Shown: positions 54,151 to 62,538 of the stretch, piece after piece
Layout: every line of letters starts with the position of its first letter
Numbering within the stretch: position 1 is the stretch's first letter
DNA from: Flammeovirgaceae bacterium UBA2338
GTDB lineage: Bacteria; Bacteroidota; Bacteroidia; Cytophagales; Cyclobacteriaceae
Assembly: GCA_002344795.1 (NCBI GenBank)
Contig: DDUM01000031.1
Coordinates: 62,001 to 126,000, forward strand
Direction: 5' to 3'
Length of the DNA stretch: 64,000 bases
The notes under the pieces: generated by a model
Databases searched by the model: none
Told to the model about the DNA's origin: nothing
What the model saw: only the letters and a program-made list of their open reading frames with translations
Translations under genes and position numbers: made by a program

Positions 54151-55278
54151 CTACGGAATTTTATTAAATAATAATCTGGGAGCCACGAAGAGCAGCGGTA
54201 TTCCATAGAATAAAATCATGGCGTAGGCCATATAAGAGTATCCTTTTGCAATCAGGTCGATAATACCTACTTGCGCCAGCACCATGGCCGCGACTAAGGC
54301 CACTAATGAAATGAGCGCCTTTCGGGTGCCCGAAAGATGTTGTTTGCTTTTTTGAAAAACTTCGGTGTCTATTCTACCAATGAAGGCGTGGATAATCCCT
54401 GTTGCTGTTTCAACTAAAGTCCAGCCGACAACAATTCCAAAAATCACAACGAAAGATGGGCCAAAAGGCTCCAGCATTTTTAGCCATGGAACAGACGCCC
54501 CGAGCACTTCTTCACTGGGATAATACGCCATAATAGCAACATATGTTAAAAACCAGGGTATGGTCATTAGTAATCCAGCAATGAAGCCAGCAAGAATACT
54601 TTCTTTTTTTGTTTGAATGTTTTTAATGGTAAAAAATGTGGATGGATATACAGCAAGATTGTATCCTACATAGGTGATTCCTGTCCAAATCAAAAGTAAC
54701 ACGCTTGCGGGTTCAGGCGTGAAGCTTGTGTTCCATCCCCTGAACACTTCAAAAATTTGATCGGCTCTACTCGTGAAAACTGTGACACCAAATATTGTGT
54801 AGGCGCCAAAGAGCGCAACCGTTCCAATGGTTTTCATACGGGCAATAAAGTTTTCTCCCATGTAGTTAAGAAAACCAACCAATAAAATAATGAGAACAAT
54901 GCCTACCCACACATTGAAGCCCAGTGTATTGTTCAGTATTTCTCCGGCCGCGGAAGCCATTACAGCAATAATTAATACTCCAAGCATCAAGTAAGATATT
55001 TCATAGGCGACCCACCCTTTTCCAATTAATTTCTTCAATAAAGATTTGTAATCATACACTTCCCATTGTCTGCACGCTTCAAAAGTAAGTGCTGCCAATA
55101 ATGAAAAGCCTACAAAAATAGCAAGGCCGCTTATCCACCCGCTCGCGCCATACTGCCCTCCATACTCTACAATTTCTCTTCCGGTAGCAAATCCTCCCCC
55201 TATCAGTACAGATTGAAGGATAATGCCAGGAAGCATGATTTTGGCAAAGCGGGATTTTGATTGCGTCAGAGTGGCCAT
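54151..55278 (-). CDS. YkvI-family membrane protein (APC-superfamily-like)
   Basis: A 375-residue protein with about ten to eleven hydrophobic helices. The first is IILQSVLIGGGFATGREIVEYGG, a motif found in YkvI-type proteins and in other LeuT-like folds. The middle helices include YVGYNLAVYPSTFF and the hydrophobic C-terminus has MAYAMILFYGIPLLFV. The YkvI family is a poorly characterised branch of amino-acid-type transporters. The gene directly upstream on the same strand encodes a YeiH-like exporter, 78 bases away. Confidence 0.75.
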   Translation of the reverse strand: MATLTQSKSRFAKIMLPGIILQSVLIGGGFATGREIVEYGGQYGASGWISGLAIFVGFSLLAALTFEACRQWEVYDYKSLLKKLIGKGWVAYEISYLMLGVLIIAVMASAAGEILNNTLGFNVWVGIVLIILLVGFLNYMGENFIARMKTIGTVALFGAYTIFGVTVFTSRADQIFEVFRGWNTSFTPEPASVLLLIWTGITYVGYNLAVYPSTFFTIKNIQTKKESILAGFIAGLLMTIPWFLTYVAIMAYYPSEEVLGASVPWLKMLEPFGPSFVVIFGIVVGWTLVETATGIIHAFIGRIDTEVFQKSKQHLSGTRKALISLVALVAAMVLAQVGIIDLIAKGYSYMAYAMILFYGIPLLFVAPRLLFNKIP

Positions 55279-55356
55279 ACTGTATCGGTTAAGAGGATAA
55301 GATACAAGTTTGACCGGGATTCAGAAACAAGAAACAACTGTGATGGAAGACTCTAA

Positions 55357-56292
55357 TTAGAAAAAGGGACTGAGAATAAAAGCAAGAGATCCTGCAGCAA
55401 TTAATATCCATAAACCAATGCCCAACAGTAATGGCTTTACCCCTACTTTTTTTACAGAAGAAAAATTAAGCCCTGCACCGATGAGAAACAATGTTACCGT
55501 CATTCCTTTTTTTGAAATCGGAACAATCCATTCTCCAATGCTTTGAATCTGTGAAACAAACGTGCTCGCCACCATGGCGATCACAAACAGAAGAATGAAA
55601 TAGGGAAACTTTACGCTCTTGTTCTTCTTAAACACGATGGCCGTTATCAGCGCGATGGGAACAATCCACAATGCGCGACTTAACTTCACTGTTGTGGCTA
55701 CTTGCAATGCTTCATTCCCATACGTTTGAGCGGCACCCACTACAGAACTGGTATCATGGATAGCAATGGCCGACCATATTCCAAATTGATGCTGATCCAG
55801 GTTGATCCAATGACCTATCAACGGGAATATAAACAGGGCCACTGCATTTAAAATAAAAATTGTACCCAGAGAGATGGACATATCTTCTTCCTTTGCCTCT
55901 AAAATTGGAGAAAGGGCAGCAATGGCACTTCCACCACAAATAGCGGTGCCCATGGAAATGAGGAGGGTAATATTCTTTTGGAGACCTAGCCATTTGCCAG
56001 CGGCTAGCCCTGCAACTATAGTGACGCTAATACTTAATATGGTCAGCCAGAGCCCATCCATTCCTACTTTCGCAGCATCAAAAAGGTTGATGCCAAAGCC
56101 CAACCCTATGATGGACAATTGCAATAGAATTGTAATGGCCTTTCGACCAATAACGGGAAAGGGGTGAGTCAACATTATTGAAAACAGAATCCCTGAAAGC
56201 AATGCTACAGGAGGGTTGAAGAAAGGGGTAAAGCAAAAAGCAATAAGAGCGAAGAAAACAGCTACGGTTGCTATTTTCTTAGTTGAATACAT
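55357..56292 (-). CDS. YeiH-family putative sulfate exporter (UPF0324)
   Basis: A 311-residue inner-membrane protein with about nine to ten helices. It has the family motif GTAICGGSAIAALSPI (about 113-130) and the internal AAGKWLGLQKNITLLISMGTAIC region. The last helices include FLIGAGLNFSSVKKVGVKPLLLG. The YeiH family is believed to be an anion exporter, proposed for sulfate, on the basis of gene context in other bacteria. Nothing in this window supports or excludes that substrate. Confidence 0.88.
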   Translation of the reverse strand: MYSTKKIATVAVFFALIAFCFTPFFNPPVALLSGILFSIMLTHPFPVIGRKAITILLQLSIIGLGFGINLFDAAKVGMDGLWLTILSISVTIVAGLAAGKWLGLQKNITLLISMGTAICGGSAIAALSPILEAKEEDMSISLGTIFILNAVALFIFPLIGHWINLDQHQFGIWSAIAIHDTSSVVGAAQTYGNEALQVATTVKLSRALWIVPIALITAIVFKKNKSVKFPYFILLFVIAMVASTFVSQIQSIGEWIVPISKKGMTVTLFLIGAGLNFSSVKKVGVKPLLLGIGLWILIAAGSLAFILSPFF

Positions 56293-56381
56293 GGAATGAG
56301 TGATTTAAAATTGGCACCGGCAAATATTGTATTGTTATTGGGTAATTCAAACAATAATTAGTTATCTGTAATTACCTAAGG

Positions 56382-56639
56382 TTATGAAGCCCTCATTTTT
56401 ATAAGTTCCTCCAGTTCTTTGAGCGTTCTTGGGAGTGCTTTTGTGAGCTCCTCAACACCATTAGCCGTTATTAACACCTCACCTTCAGTAAAGACCGAAG
56501 CAACAGTTTTAGAAAACGAGAGATTTGTTCATTCAAAGTATTTCTGTAATTCCGGTTGGTGTGCAATGCCCACGAATGGGGCTATTAAACCAAGACAAAA
56601 AACAATGAGGGTCAGGTAAATTTTATGTAAAATATTCAT
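56382..56639 (-). pseudogene. small secreted-protein gene interrupted by an in-frame TGA
   Basis: This lies in the largest gene-free gap of the window (56293-56760). The minus-strand frame begins with a signal peptide (MNILHKIYLTLIVFCLGLIA, and on to PFVGIAHQ), reaches TGA at codon 37 and then stays open in the same frame for 48 more codons to TAA. The downstream part is protein-like (TEGEVLITANGVEELTKAL, then LKELEELIKM). A nonsense mutation in an 85-residue secreted protein is the simplest reading. A selenocysteine reading is unlikely: no SECIS-like hairpin or selenocysteine genes are seen. The rest of the gap (56641-56760) is only upstream region for the M20 gene, with nothing clear in it. 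Confidence 0.45.
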
Positions 56640-56760
56640 CAGGGCAGGGAGAAATAGCAATTTTAGAAAACAACGTAAACGATTTGGCTCCACAGATAAA
56701 ATTATGGTATCCCGATTTGATAATAATGCTTACATTAGGAATAAACCAAAAATTTAAACC

Positions 56761-58344
56761 ATGAAGATTTTCTACACTGCGCTCTTCTGTGCTACACTCA
56801 CGATGGGCTTTGCGCAAGCCCCAAAGATGTCATCAAAAAAAATTGCAGCTATCAAGACTGAAGCGGCAACAAAAATTGACAGCCGTACTAAAATGGCACA
56901 AGTAATGGTCGATAAGGTTTTCAGCTTTTCTGAACTTGGATTTCAGGAATACGAAACCGCCAAATACATCACCGAAATTTTGAAGGAGAATGGATTTACC
57001 ATTGAAACGGGAATTGCAGGAATTCCCACAGCGTGGATGGCGAAGTGGGGAAATGGTAAGCCCGTGATTGCATTAGGAAGTGATGTGGATTGCATACCGA
57101 AGGCTTCTCAGAAACCAGGAGTGGCGTATCATGATCCTATTATTGAAGGAGCGCCAGGCCATGGAGAAGGGCACAATTCTGGTGTGCCTTTGAATGTGCT
57201 GGCAGCCATCACCGTGAAAGAAATTATGGAGCGCGACAAAATACCGGGCACATTAGTATTGTGGCCAGGAGTTGCGGAAGAGCAGCTAGGTACAAAAGCA
57301 TATTTTACACGTGATGGTTATTTTGATAATGTAGATGTGTGTCTGTTTACACACGTAAGTTCAAATTTGGGAGTGTCGTGGGGCGAAGCATCCGGAACAG
57401 GATTGATATCTGTAGAGTATACCTTTAACGGAGAATCGGCTCACTCTGCAGGAGCGCCATGGAGAGGTCGCAGTGCTGCTGATGCGGTAGAATTGATGAG
57501 TGCAGGATGGCAATATCAGCGCGAGCACCTGGATCCATTGCAACGGTCGCATCATATTATTTCCAATGGAGGGGATCAACCCAACGTTGTTCCTTCTCAA
57601 GCCTCCATTTGGTTCTACTTCCGTCAGATTACTTATCCTGAAATTATGGAGCTATATGAGAAAGGAAATAAGATGGCAGAAGGTGCTGCCATGATGACCA
57701 ACACTACTGTGGAAAAAAGGATCTTGGGTTCGGCATGGCCTCGTCATTATAATAAAACGGTGGCAACAACGATGTATGAAAATATTAAAACTGTTGGATT
57801 GCCTACCTGGACGAATGAAGATCAAATGCTGGCGAAAGCGGTACAAAAGGAGGTGAATTCCAAGAGAGATACGGATGGAATGCCGATGAAGATAGGTGAA
57901 CTTGGAGGACCGGTAACAACTCCTCAAAGTGGTGGCTCAGATGATATTGGAGACATTTCATGGAAGGTGCCTACGATCACATTAGGTTATCCGTCTAATA
58001 TCCCGGGGTTACAGGGTCATCATTGGTCTAATGCAATAGCAATGGCCACACCTATTGCTCACAAAGGAGTAGTAGCGGGCGCCAAGGTACAGGCTATGAC
58101 GATACTTGATTTGTTGACCAAGCCAGAACTTGTAGAAAGTGCCTGGAAGTATTTTAGAGAGGAGCAGTCAAGTAAAATAAAATATCAGCCTATGATCAGC
58201 AAAGAAGACAAGCCGGCTATTCACTTGAATGAAAAGATCATGAAAGAATTCAGGCCTGAATTAGAGAAGTTTTATTATGATGAAACCAAGTATGGGAGCT
58301 ACATGGAGCAGTTGGGAATTACTTACCCAACGCTAAAGAAATAA
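56761..58344 (+). CDS. exported M20 amidohydrolase, AbgB-like
   Basis: A 527-residue exported protein with a signal (TMGFAQ, 19). It has the M20D-type arrangement: ALGSDVDCIPKASQKPG, then AYHDPIIEGAPGHGEGHN (H pair), a typical lid with ESAHSAGAPWRGRSAADAVELMSAGW, and a late segment with YPSNIPGLQGHHWSNAIAMATPIAHKG. It resembles the AbgB subunit of aminobenzoyl-glutamate hydrolase. AbgB needs AbgA for folate-fragment cleavage in E. coli; no AbgA-like gene is here. It may instead deacetylate or cut a peptide-like compound in the periplasm. A strong terminator follows. Confidence 0.85.
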   Translation: MKIFYTALFCATLTMGFAQAPKMSSKKIAAIKTEAATKIDSRTKMAQVMVDKVFSFSELGFQEYETAKYITEILKENGFTIETGIAGIPTAWMAKWGNGKPVIALGSDVDCIPKASQKPGVAYHDPIIEGAPGHGEGHNSGVPLNVLAAITVKEIMERDKIPGTLVLWPGVAEEQLGTKAYFTRDGYFDNVDVCLFTHVSSNLGVSWGEASGTGLISVEYTFNGESAHSAGAPWRGRSAADAVELMSAGWQYQREHLDPLQRSHHIISNGGDQPNVVPSQASIWFYFRQITYPEIMELYEKGNKMAEGAAMMTNTTVEKRILGSAWPRHYNKTVATTMYENIKTVGLPTWTNEDQMLAKAVQKEVNSKRDTDGMPMKIGELGGPVTTPQSGGSDDIGDISWKVPTITLGYPSNIPGLQGHHWSNAIAMATPIAHKGVVAGAKVQAMTILDLLTKPELVESAWKYFREEQSSKIKYQPMISKEDKPAIHLNEKIMKEFRPELEKFYYDETKYGSYMEQLGITYPTLKK

Positions 58345-58367
58345 TTTCAATTTTTCTTAAAAAGGAG

Positions 58368-58399
58368 GCCTGGCTCAATTAATTGAGTCAGGCTTTTTT
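58368..58399 (+). terminator. Rho-independent terminator after the AbgB-like gene
   Basis: GCCTGGCTCAATT / AATTGAGTCAGGC form a 13-bp stem with one G-T pair, followed by a T run. The stem lies immediately before the broken SRPBCC copy. Confidence 0.8.
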
Positions 58400-58405
58400 A
58401 TTTGA

Positions 58406-58598
58406 TTACTCATCATAGAAATCACTAAGAGAGCCATACTTCATTCCAGCCCTCTACGATATCTTCATACGCTTCGTCAGGGATATTGGTGTGACGTAAT
58501 TCCACCGATGTTCCTTTTTGATGAAGAATAATTGAAACAATAGACTCTTTTTTTTGGACTCCATGATAGTATTTGGATATGTATTCTTGTGTCAAGAA
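58406..58598 (-). pseudogene. truncated, frameshifted copy of the SRPBCC gene 3' end
   Basis: The translated minus strand reads KKESIVSIILHQKGTSVELR and on to HTNIPDEAYEDIVEGWNEV. The intact gene (62039-62419) reads KEDSIVTIILHEHENGTSVE and on to INIPDEAFEDIVGGWNEV. The nucleotide sequences match well by eye. A 5-base deletion after the WNEV codons shifts the last residues, and the copy has lost its 5' end just inside the Lnt-like gene's end at 58617. It is a decayed duplicate that lies 3.6 kb from its parent, on the same strand. Confidence 0.75.
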
Positions 58599-58616
58599 GG
58601 AGCATTAACGAGTGAC

Positions 58617-60125
58617 TTACAAACTCAATTTTCTAAGAACAAAAAATAATATCAGAATTATAAACAAAATAGTTGAGATCTGACCAATAATGTCTCCATG
58701 GAGCATATAGAAAGTCACATGGCCATTTGGGATTACCTTAAATTTGGATGCCATAATACGTTCATTTGATTTAGGTAACCCAATGATAGATCCGTACGGA
58801 TCTATCATTGAGGTGAAGCCACTATTTGTGGATCGAATGATGTATTTTCTGGTTTCAATAGCGCGCAGTGAAGCAATTTGCAAAAGACCTCTAGAAGCCC
58901 CTTGTGTCCATTCTTCATTGGAAAGAATTGCGATAATCTGACCTTCAGATTTCAAGCAGTTTTCTGAAAGTAATTCTCCAAAAAGCGCATCATAACAAAT
59001 GGCAATACTTACGGGTTGGTTTGGTTTAATATTGTTGTAGCGAGTGCTATATTTCAAACCTTCCAGTCTGAGAATTTTTAGCTGATGAAAAATTGGTAGA
59101 GGATTAAATTCCGAAAATGGAACTAGCTTCTGTTTTATATATAAATAATTTTCATTAAGACTAATTATAATGGCTGCGTTAAAGAGCCTTTCATCATTAG
59201 CTAAAGTTAATCCACCAATAAAGGATGTTTTATCAGAGACCAATATTTGTTTTATCCTTCTTACAATGGAACTCGTTTCAATACGATCCTCATCAATTTC
59301 AATTCCAAGTGCACCTTCTGGCCAAACGATATACGAAGTTTGATCAGAAATATATTTTTTGCTAGCTAGTAAAAGTTCATTGAAAGTTATTCTCATGAGT
59401 GAGGTGTCTTTATGGTTATTAGTATCAATTACCAATACCTCGCGCTCTTCTCCATTATAAAAAAACTCAATCTTACTGGAAATTACAGGAGGAACTATGA
59501 AGCAAATTAGCAAGAGGGCAAGCCCTGAAAAAAAATATTTGAGATTGTTTTTTAACAACATTTGAAACGAATAGAATAAGAGAATGTTTGTCAATAAAAT
59601 CCAAAAAGTTCCACCTGAAACCCCAGTAAATTCATACCACTGAATTAATTGGATGGAGCCAGCCAAAGAGTTTCCTAAATTATACCAAGGAGTTAAAATA
59701 TTGATCTGTGCATTTAAGTATTCCAGCGCCAACCAAGTCGTTGATAAAAAGAGAAGGGCAAAATGTAGCTTGAATGTATCTTTAATTGTAACGTACAAAA
59801 CCCATGGGATTGATAGAATTATTGAATTAATGAGTAGTATGACTACAATGGTTTTATATTCAATGTCAGTGAATAACCCAAATCCCGAAAGAAAGTGGAA
59901 AAAAGAGATTGAGAAAAACCCTATGAAATATTTACACTTTTTAGACCGACACAAGTAATGCTCAGTGGTGAACAGTGGGAATAGGAAGATGAATACTGTA
60001 AAGACCCATGGTGTGTCCCCACCCCAGCCTATGTAAAGCGCAAGTGGACAAATAATCGCAATAAAAAGTTGAATAAACACAAGGAACCATAATTCAAGTT
60101 TTGAATCGAGACTAAACATCGCCAC
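58617..60125 (-). CDS. lnt: apolipoprotein N-acyltransferase-like (Lnt family) protein
   Basis: A 502-residue protein with about seven N-terminal hydrophobic helices (to about residue 210), including PWYNLGNSLAG, and a C-terminal nitrilase-like domain. The family's Glu-Lys-Cys set is visible: E270 (VWPEGALG), K331 with LVPFSE (KQKLVPFSEF) and C377 (AICYDALF). In E. coli the cysteine is in CYE; here it is CYD. Such enzymes add the third acyl chain to lipoproteins. It is the third gene of a minus-strand trio with a lipoprotein and a barrel-like protein. It looks richer in A/T than its neighbours. Whether it is the only Lnt of the cell or an accessory one cannot be told from this window. Confidence 0.88.
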   Translation of the reverse strand: MAMFSLDSKLELWFLVFIQLFIAIICPLALYIGWGGDTPWVFTVFIFLFPLFTTEHYLCRSKKCKYFIGFFSISFFHFLSGFGLFTDIEYKTIVVILLINSIILSIPWVLYVTIKDTFKLHFALLFLSTTWLALEYLNAQINILTPWYNLGNSLAGSIQLIQWYEFTGVSGGTFWILLTNILLFYSFQMLLKNNLKYFFSGLALLLICFIVPPVISSKIEFFYNGEEREVLVIDTNNHKDTSLMRITFNELLLASKKYISDQTSYIVWPEGALGIEIDEDRIETSSIVRRIKQILVSDKTSFIGGLTLANDERLFNAAIIISLNENYLYIKQKLVPFSEFNPLPIFHQLKILRLEGLKYSTRYNNIKPNQPVSIAICYDALFGELLSENCLKSEGQIIAILSNEEWTQGASRGLLQIASLRAIETRKYIIRSTNSGFTSMIDPYGSIIGLPKSNERIMASKFKVIPNGHVTFYMLHGDIIGQISTILFIILILFFVLRKLSL

Positions 60126-60195
60126 GAGTTAAGATTAGTAGATCACTGACCTTGTTTTCTCATGTAGGCTGATTAGATCGGGTGGCAATTACACA

Positions 60196-60831
60196 CTATT
60201 TAATTCTTGTTTTGCTTGTTGGTAAGAAAGCAAAGAAGATGCCAGCAGAGGATAACGGGTAATCGTTGTTGTTTAATTCAACCATTAAACGGGTTCCAAT
60301 TGCGGAACCACTAAGGGTCTTGAAACCAAATTCAACCGCATATCCCAGCCGGAATGCAGTTCCCCGCCCTATGGCAGATGCTGTCTGGGTAGGAGTGACG
60401 ATTCTTTCATACCTGTAGCTTAGATAAGGACCAGCAGCAATATAACCTTCAATTTCAGATGTTACTTTGAACGACAATGGCAAAATTACCGAAAGGTCTG
60501 TTGTTCCAGAGCCAAGTCTTGCAAGATTTCCATTGCCGATGTCAAAGGTGCCAGATCTAAATGCGAAATATGCAAGATCAACTTTTAGATATCGAATATA
60601 GCCTTGAATAGAGTCGTTCTTTAACTTGATGAACTTGTAAAATCCAGTGGCTACATAGCCATGCCTAAACTCTTCGACCTGATTATTTACAAGGGAGTTT
60701 ATATTTCTATCTCTTCCCGCACTGTTGCCAGCCATGGTGAATATCCCAAAAGGGAGCTCCCTTTTCGTAGCCTGCCCACAAGCGGATGAGCAAGCAAGGA
60801 TGAAAATGACATAACTGAAAAATAGTCTCAA
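60196..60831 (-). CDS. putative outer-membrane beta-barrel protein
   Basis: A 211-residue exported protein (signal ending SSACGQ, 20). The mature part is built of alternating strands: GYIRYLKVDLAYFAFRSG, LSVILPLSFKVTSEIEGYIAAGPYLSYRYER and AFRLGYAVEFGFK, ending in GIFFAFLP. It resembles small barrels of the OmpX/PorT size. It lies between the lipoprotein gene (11 bases upstream) and the Lnt-like gene (70 bases downstream) on the same strand, so it belongs to the same operon. No close family is recognised. Confidence 0.7.
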   Translation of the reverse strand: MRLFFSYVIFILACSSACGQATKRELPFGIFTMAGNSAGRDRNINSLVNNQVEEFRHGYVATGFYKFIKLKNDSIQGYIRYLKVDLAYFAFRSGTFDIGNGNLARLGSGTTDLSVILPLSFKVTSEIEGYIAAGPYLSYRYERIVTPTQTASAIGRGTAFRLGYAVEFGFKTLSGSAIGTRLMVELNNNDYPLSSAGIFFAFLPTSKTRIK

Positions 60832-60842
60832 ACTTTTATTAA

Positions 60843-61736
60843 TTATAGCTCATCTGGTCTTCTTTCACTAAGATAGTCAACACCTATGTAACCCCACGCA
60901 ATAGCGGCAGCGGCTGTTATGCAAGGGGCAGTACAATTAGGATTATTATAAGCCGTTATCCAACCATTTACAGCAGCAATAAGTAAAACGACCCCTACAA
61001 CGACATATTCTGTCCCTGCAGTTTGCAAAAAAATTGGATCCTCGGAAAAAAGAATAGGTGGGACGTTAAGTTTACCTATTTGAGGAGTTAGTCTATTGAA
61101 AACATTCCTTATCACGCTATTAAGGACTAACAGTTTAGACTTATCGTTATCGGGTAATTGGGAATTGTATATCTCAAACTCTGTAGTTGAGCTTATATCT
61201 TGAATCTGAGAGTAAGTCTTTGCTGTTGTCACTTCTTGAAGTTGCAATTTAATTAGTTCATGTTCCAGGAACGTTAATGCTTTATCCTTTTCCGCATCGT
61301 TAAACAAAGTAATTACTCCTTCGGAATTTAATGCGTATTTACTAAGCCAAGAATTCATATCATCAAGTTGCTTCTCAAGAATTGAATACCCCTCACTATT
61401 CAGAACTTCAGTACACATTGCCTTAGCCAGAAGTAATTTTTTAGGATCCTTAATTCCTAAAGTTGGGGCTGTTTCATTATAAGGCAATTCACTTATTTCT
61501 TCGTATAAGGGATGCTTAATCATTTTTTGAAAGAGATCCTCTACATTTTTACCAATTTGTTCGTGTGGGTTTACAAAGCCCATGTCTGCAACTTTAACAT
61601 AATCATTTTGCTTAAATCTTTCGGATAAGTTATTTAACAAATGTTCCGAAGCATTTGAATCATTTTCATTTTGAGCACAACCTAAGAAAACAATAAATAG
61701 AACGAACGTGGCGATACGGATTATTTTGGTTCTCAT
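60843..61736 (-). CDS. lipoprotein with a C-terminal hydrophobic hairpin and CxxxC
   Basis: A 297-residue lipoprotein with a short signal and lipobox FLGC (about residue 20), counted from the ATG at 61736; the longer ORF starts 24 residues earlier and is less likely. The body (30-235) is charged and helical, with SILEKQLDDMNSWLSKYA and KALTFLEHELIKLQLQEV. The last 60 residues are strongly hydrophobic: EYVVVGVVLLIAAVNGWITA, then NNPNCTAPCITAAAAIAWGY, then a short charged end. Two Cys separated by three residues lie between two hydrophobic stretches. I recognise no domain. A short membrane-inserting or disulfide-locked hairpin is possible. It begins the three-gene unit with the barrel-like and Lnt-like genes. 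Confidence 0.7.
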   Translation of the reverse strand: MRTKIIRIATFVLFIVFLGCAQNENDSNASEHLLNNLSERFKQNDYVKVADMGFVNPHEQIGKNVEDLFQKMIKHPLYEEISELPYNETAPTLGIKDPKKLLLAKAMCTEVLNSEGYSILEKQLDDMNSWLSKYALNSEGVITLFNDAEKDKALTFLEHELIKLQLQEVTTAKTYSQIQDISSTTEFEIYNSQLPDNDKSKLLVLNSVIRNVFNRLTPQIGKLNVPPILFSEDPIFLQTAGTEYVVVGVVLLIAAVNGWITAYNNPNCTAPCITAAAAIAWGYIGVDYLSERRPDEL

Positions 61737-62038
61737 GGTATTTGTAATTTTATGTATCATCATTATTGAAACAGTGAAGCGAAAAATGTGGTTGGAAAAC
61801 AGCCACAATATGAATGTAGGGAATTGCTTTTAATAAATTGTACTGTCTGTAAGAACAATGTATGCTTTATATTTTAATTACAGAGGATTTGCCTAGAAAT
61901 CAAAGAGAAGATCTTATTTTGAGGTATTTATTTTTAAAATGATAATACTCAACAATCCTCGTAAGAGTCTCCTTGACTACATTTGGCAAGGAGTAACAGA
62001 CAAGAAGTTGTTCTTAAAATGGCTGACCAAATGGCTTT
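61737..62038. other. about 300-base spacer with short ORF fragments and one hairpin
   Basis: No intact gene is visible. On the plus strand a 26-codon frame encodes MLYILITEDLPRNQREDLIL and on to RYLFLK; its LPRNQREDLILRYL part recalls sigma-70 region 4. It overlaps by its stop (ATGA) with a second frame starting at 61939 (MIILNNPRKSLLDYIWQGVT) that runs into the SRPBCC end. CTCCTTG-N11-CAAGGAG forms a hairpin near 61968-61992. These could be remnants of the cassette or chance. Confidence 0.25.
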
Positions 62039-62419
62039 CTATTCATCATAAAAATCACTAAGAGAGCCAAAGTATACTTCATTCCATCCACCTACAATGT
62101 CCTCAAAGGCTTCGTCTGGTATGTTGATGTGCCGTAATTCCACAGATGTTCCATTCTCGTGTTCGTGTAAAATAATAGTAACAATGGAATCCTCTTTTTG
62201 ATCTCCAAAGTACCATTGCTGGACTATCTTTTTTCCGTCCACAAATTCCAGGTTTTTACCAGTAATACTGCCTTCCCAAAGAGCGAATTCTGAGCCTGCT
62301 TCTGTTGACATTTCCGCCTCTTCCCCTGACCACAACTGAATGGTGGCAGGGTTGGTAAGAGCAAGAAAAATGTCTTCCGGAGGTGCGGAGATGATAAAGT
62401 ATTTTTTATAGTTTTTCAT
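62039..62419 (-). CDS. SRPBCC (AHSA1/START-type) domain protein
   Basis: A 126-residue single-domain protein with a helix-grip fold: YFIISAPPEDIFLALTNPATIQLWSGE at the start, the strand IVTIILHEHENGTSVELRH in the middle, and a terminal helix DIVGGWNEVYFGSLSDFYDE. AHSA1-like proteins bind hydrophobic ligands or act as cochaperones. The start is the ATG at 62419; upstream codons are not conserved-looking. This gene is the intact parent of the broken copy at 58406. It is divergent from the secreted-protein pair and shares a promoter region with it. Confidence 0.88.
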   Translation of the reverse strand: MKNYKKYFIISAPPEDIFLALTNPATIQLWSGEEAEMSTEAGSEFALWEGSITGKNLEFVDGKKIVQQWYFGDQKEDSIVTIILHEHENGTSVELRHINIPDEAFEDIVGGWNEVYFGSLSDFYDE

Positions 62420-62510
62420 ATGGCCAAAACTATTGTGGTAGCGGTTAATCCTGCAAATTAATGTCTTATTCGACAATACAATTGCTATAAATAGGATTGT
62501 ACTATTTTAT

Positions 62511-62518
62511 TAACTTTG
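62511..62518 (+). promoter_or_regulatory. perfect Bacteroidota -7 box for the tandem secreted-protein genes
   Basis: TAACTTTG matches TAnnTTTG and lies 20 bases upstream of the ATG at 62539. The upstream -33 TTG is not well placed, so strength is uncertain. Confidence 0.4.
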
Positions 62519-62538
62519 ATATAATAAAATCACTTATT

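Noticed and set aside
56529..56531. in-frame TGA read as selenocysteine
   Set aside because: No SECIS-like hairpin follows, no selenocysteine genes are in the window, and secreted selenoproteins of this type are unknown to me. A nonsense mutation is simpler.
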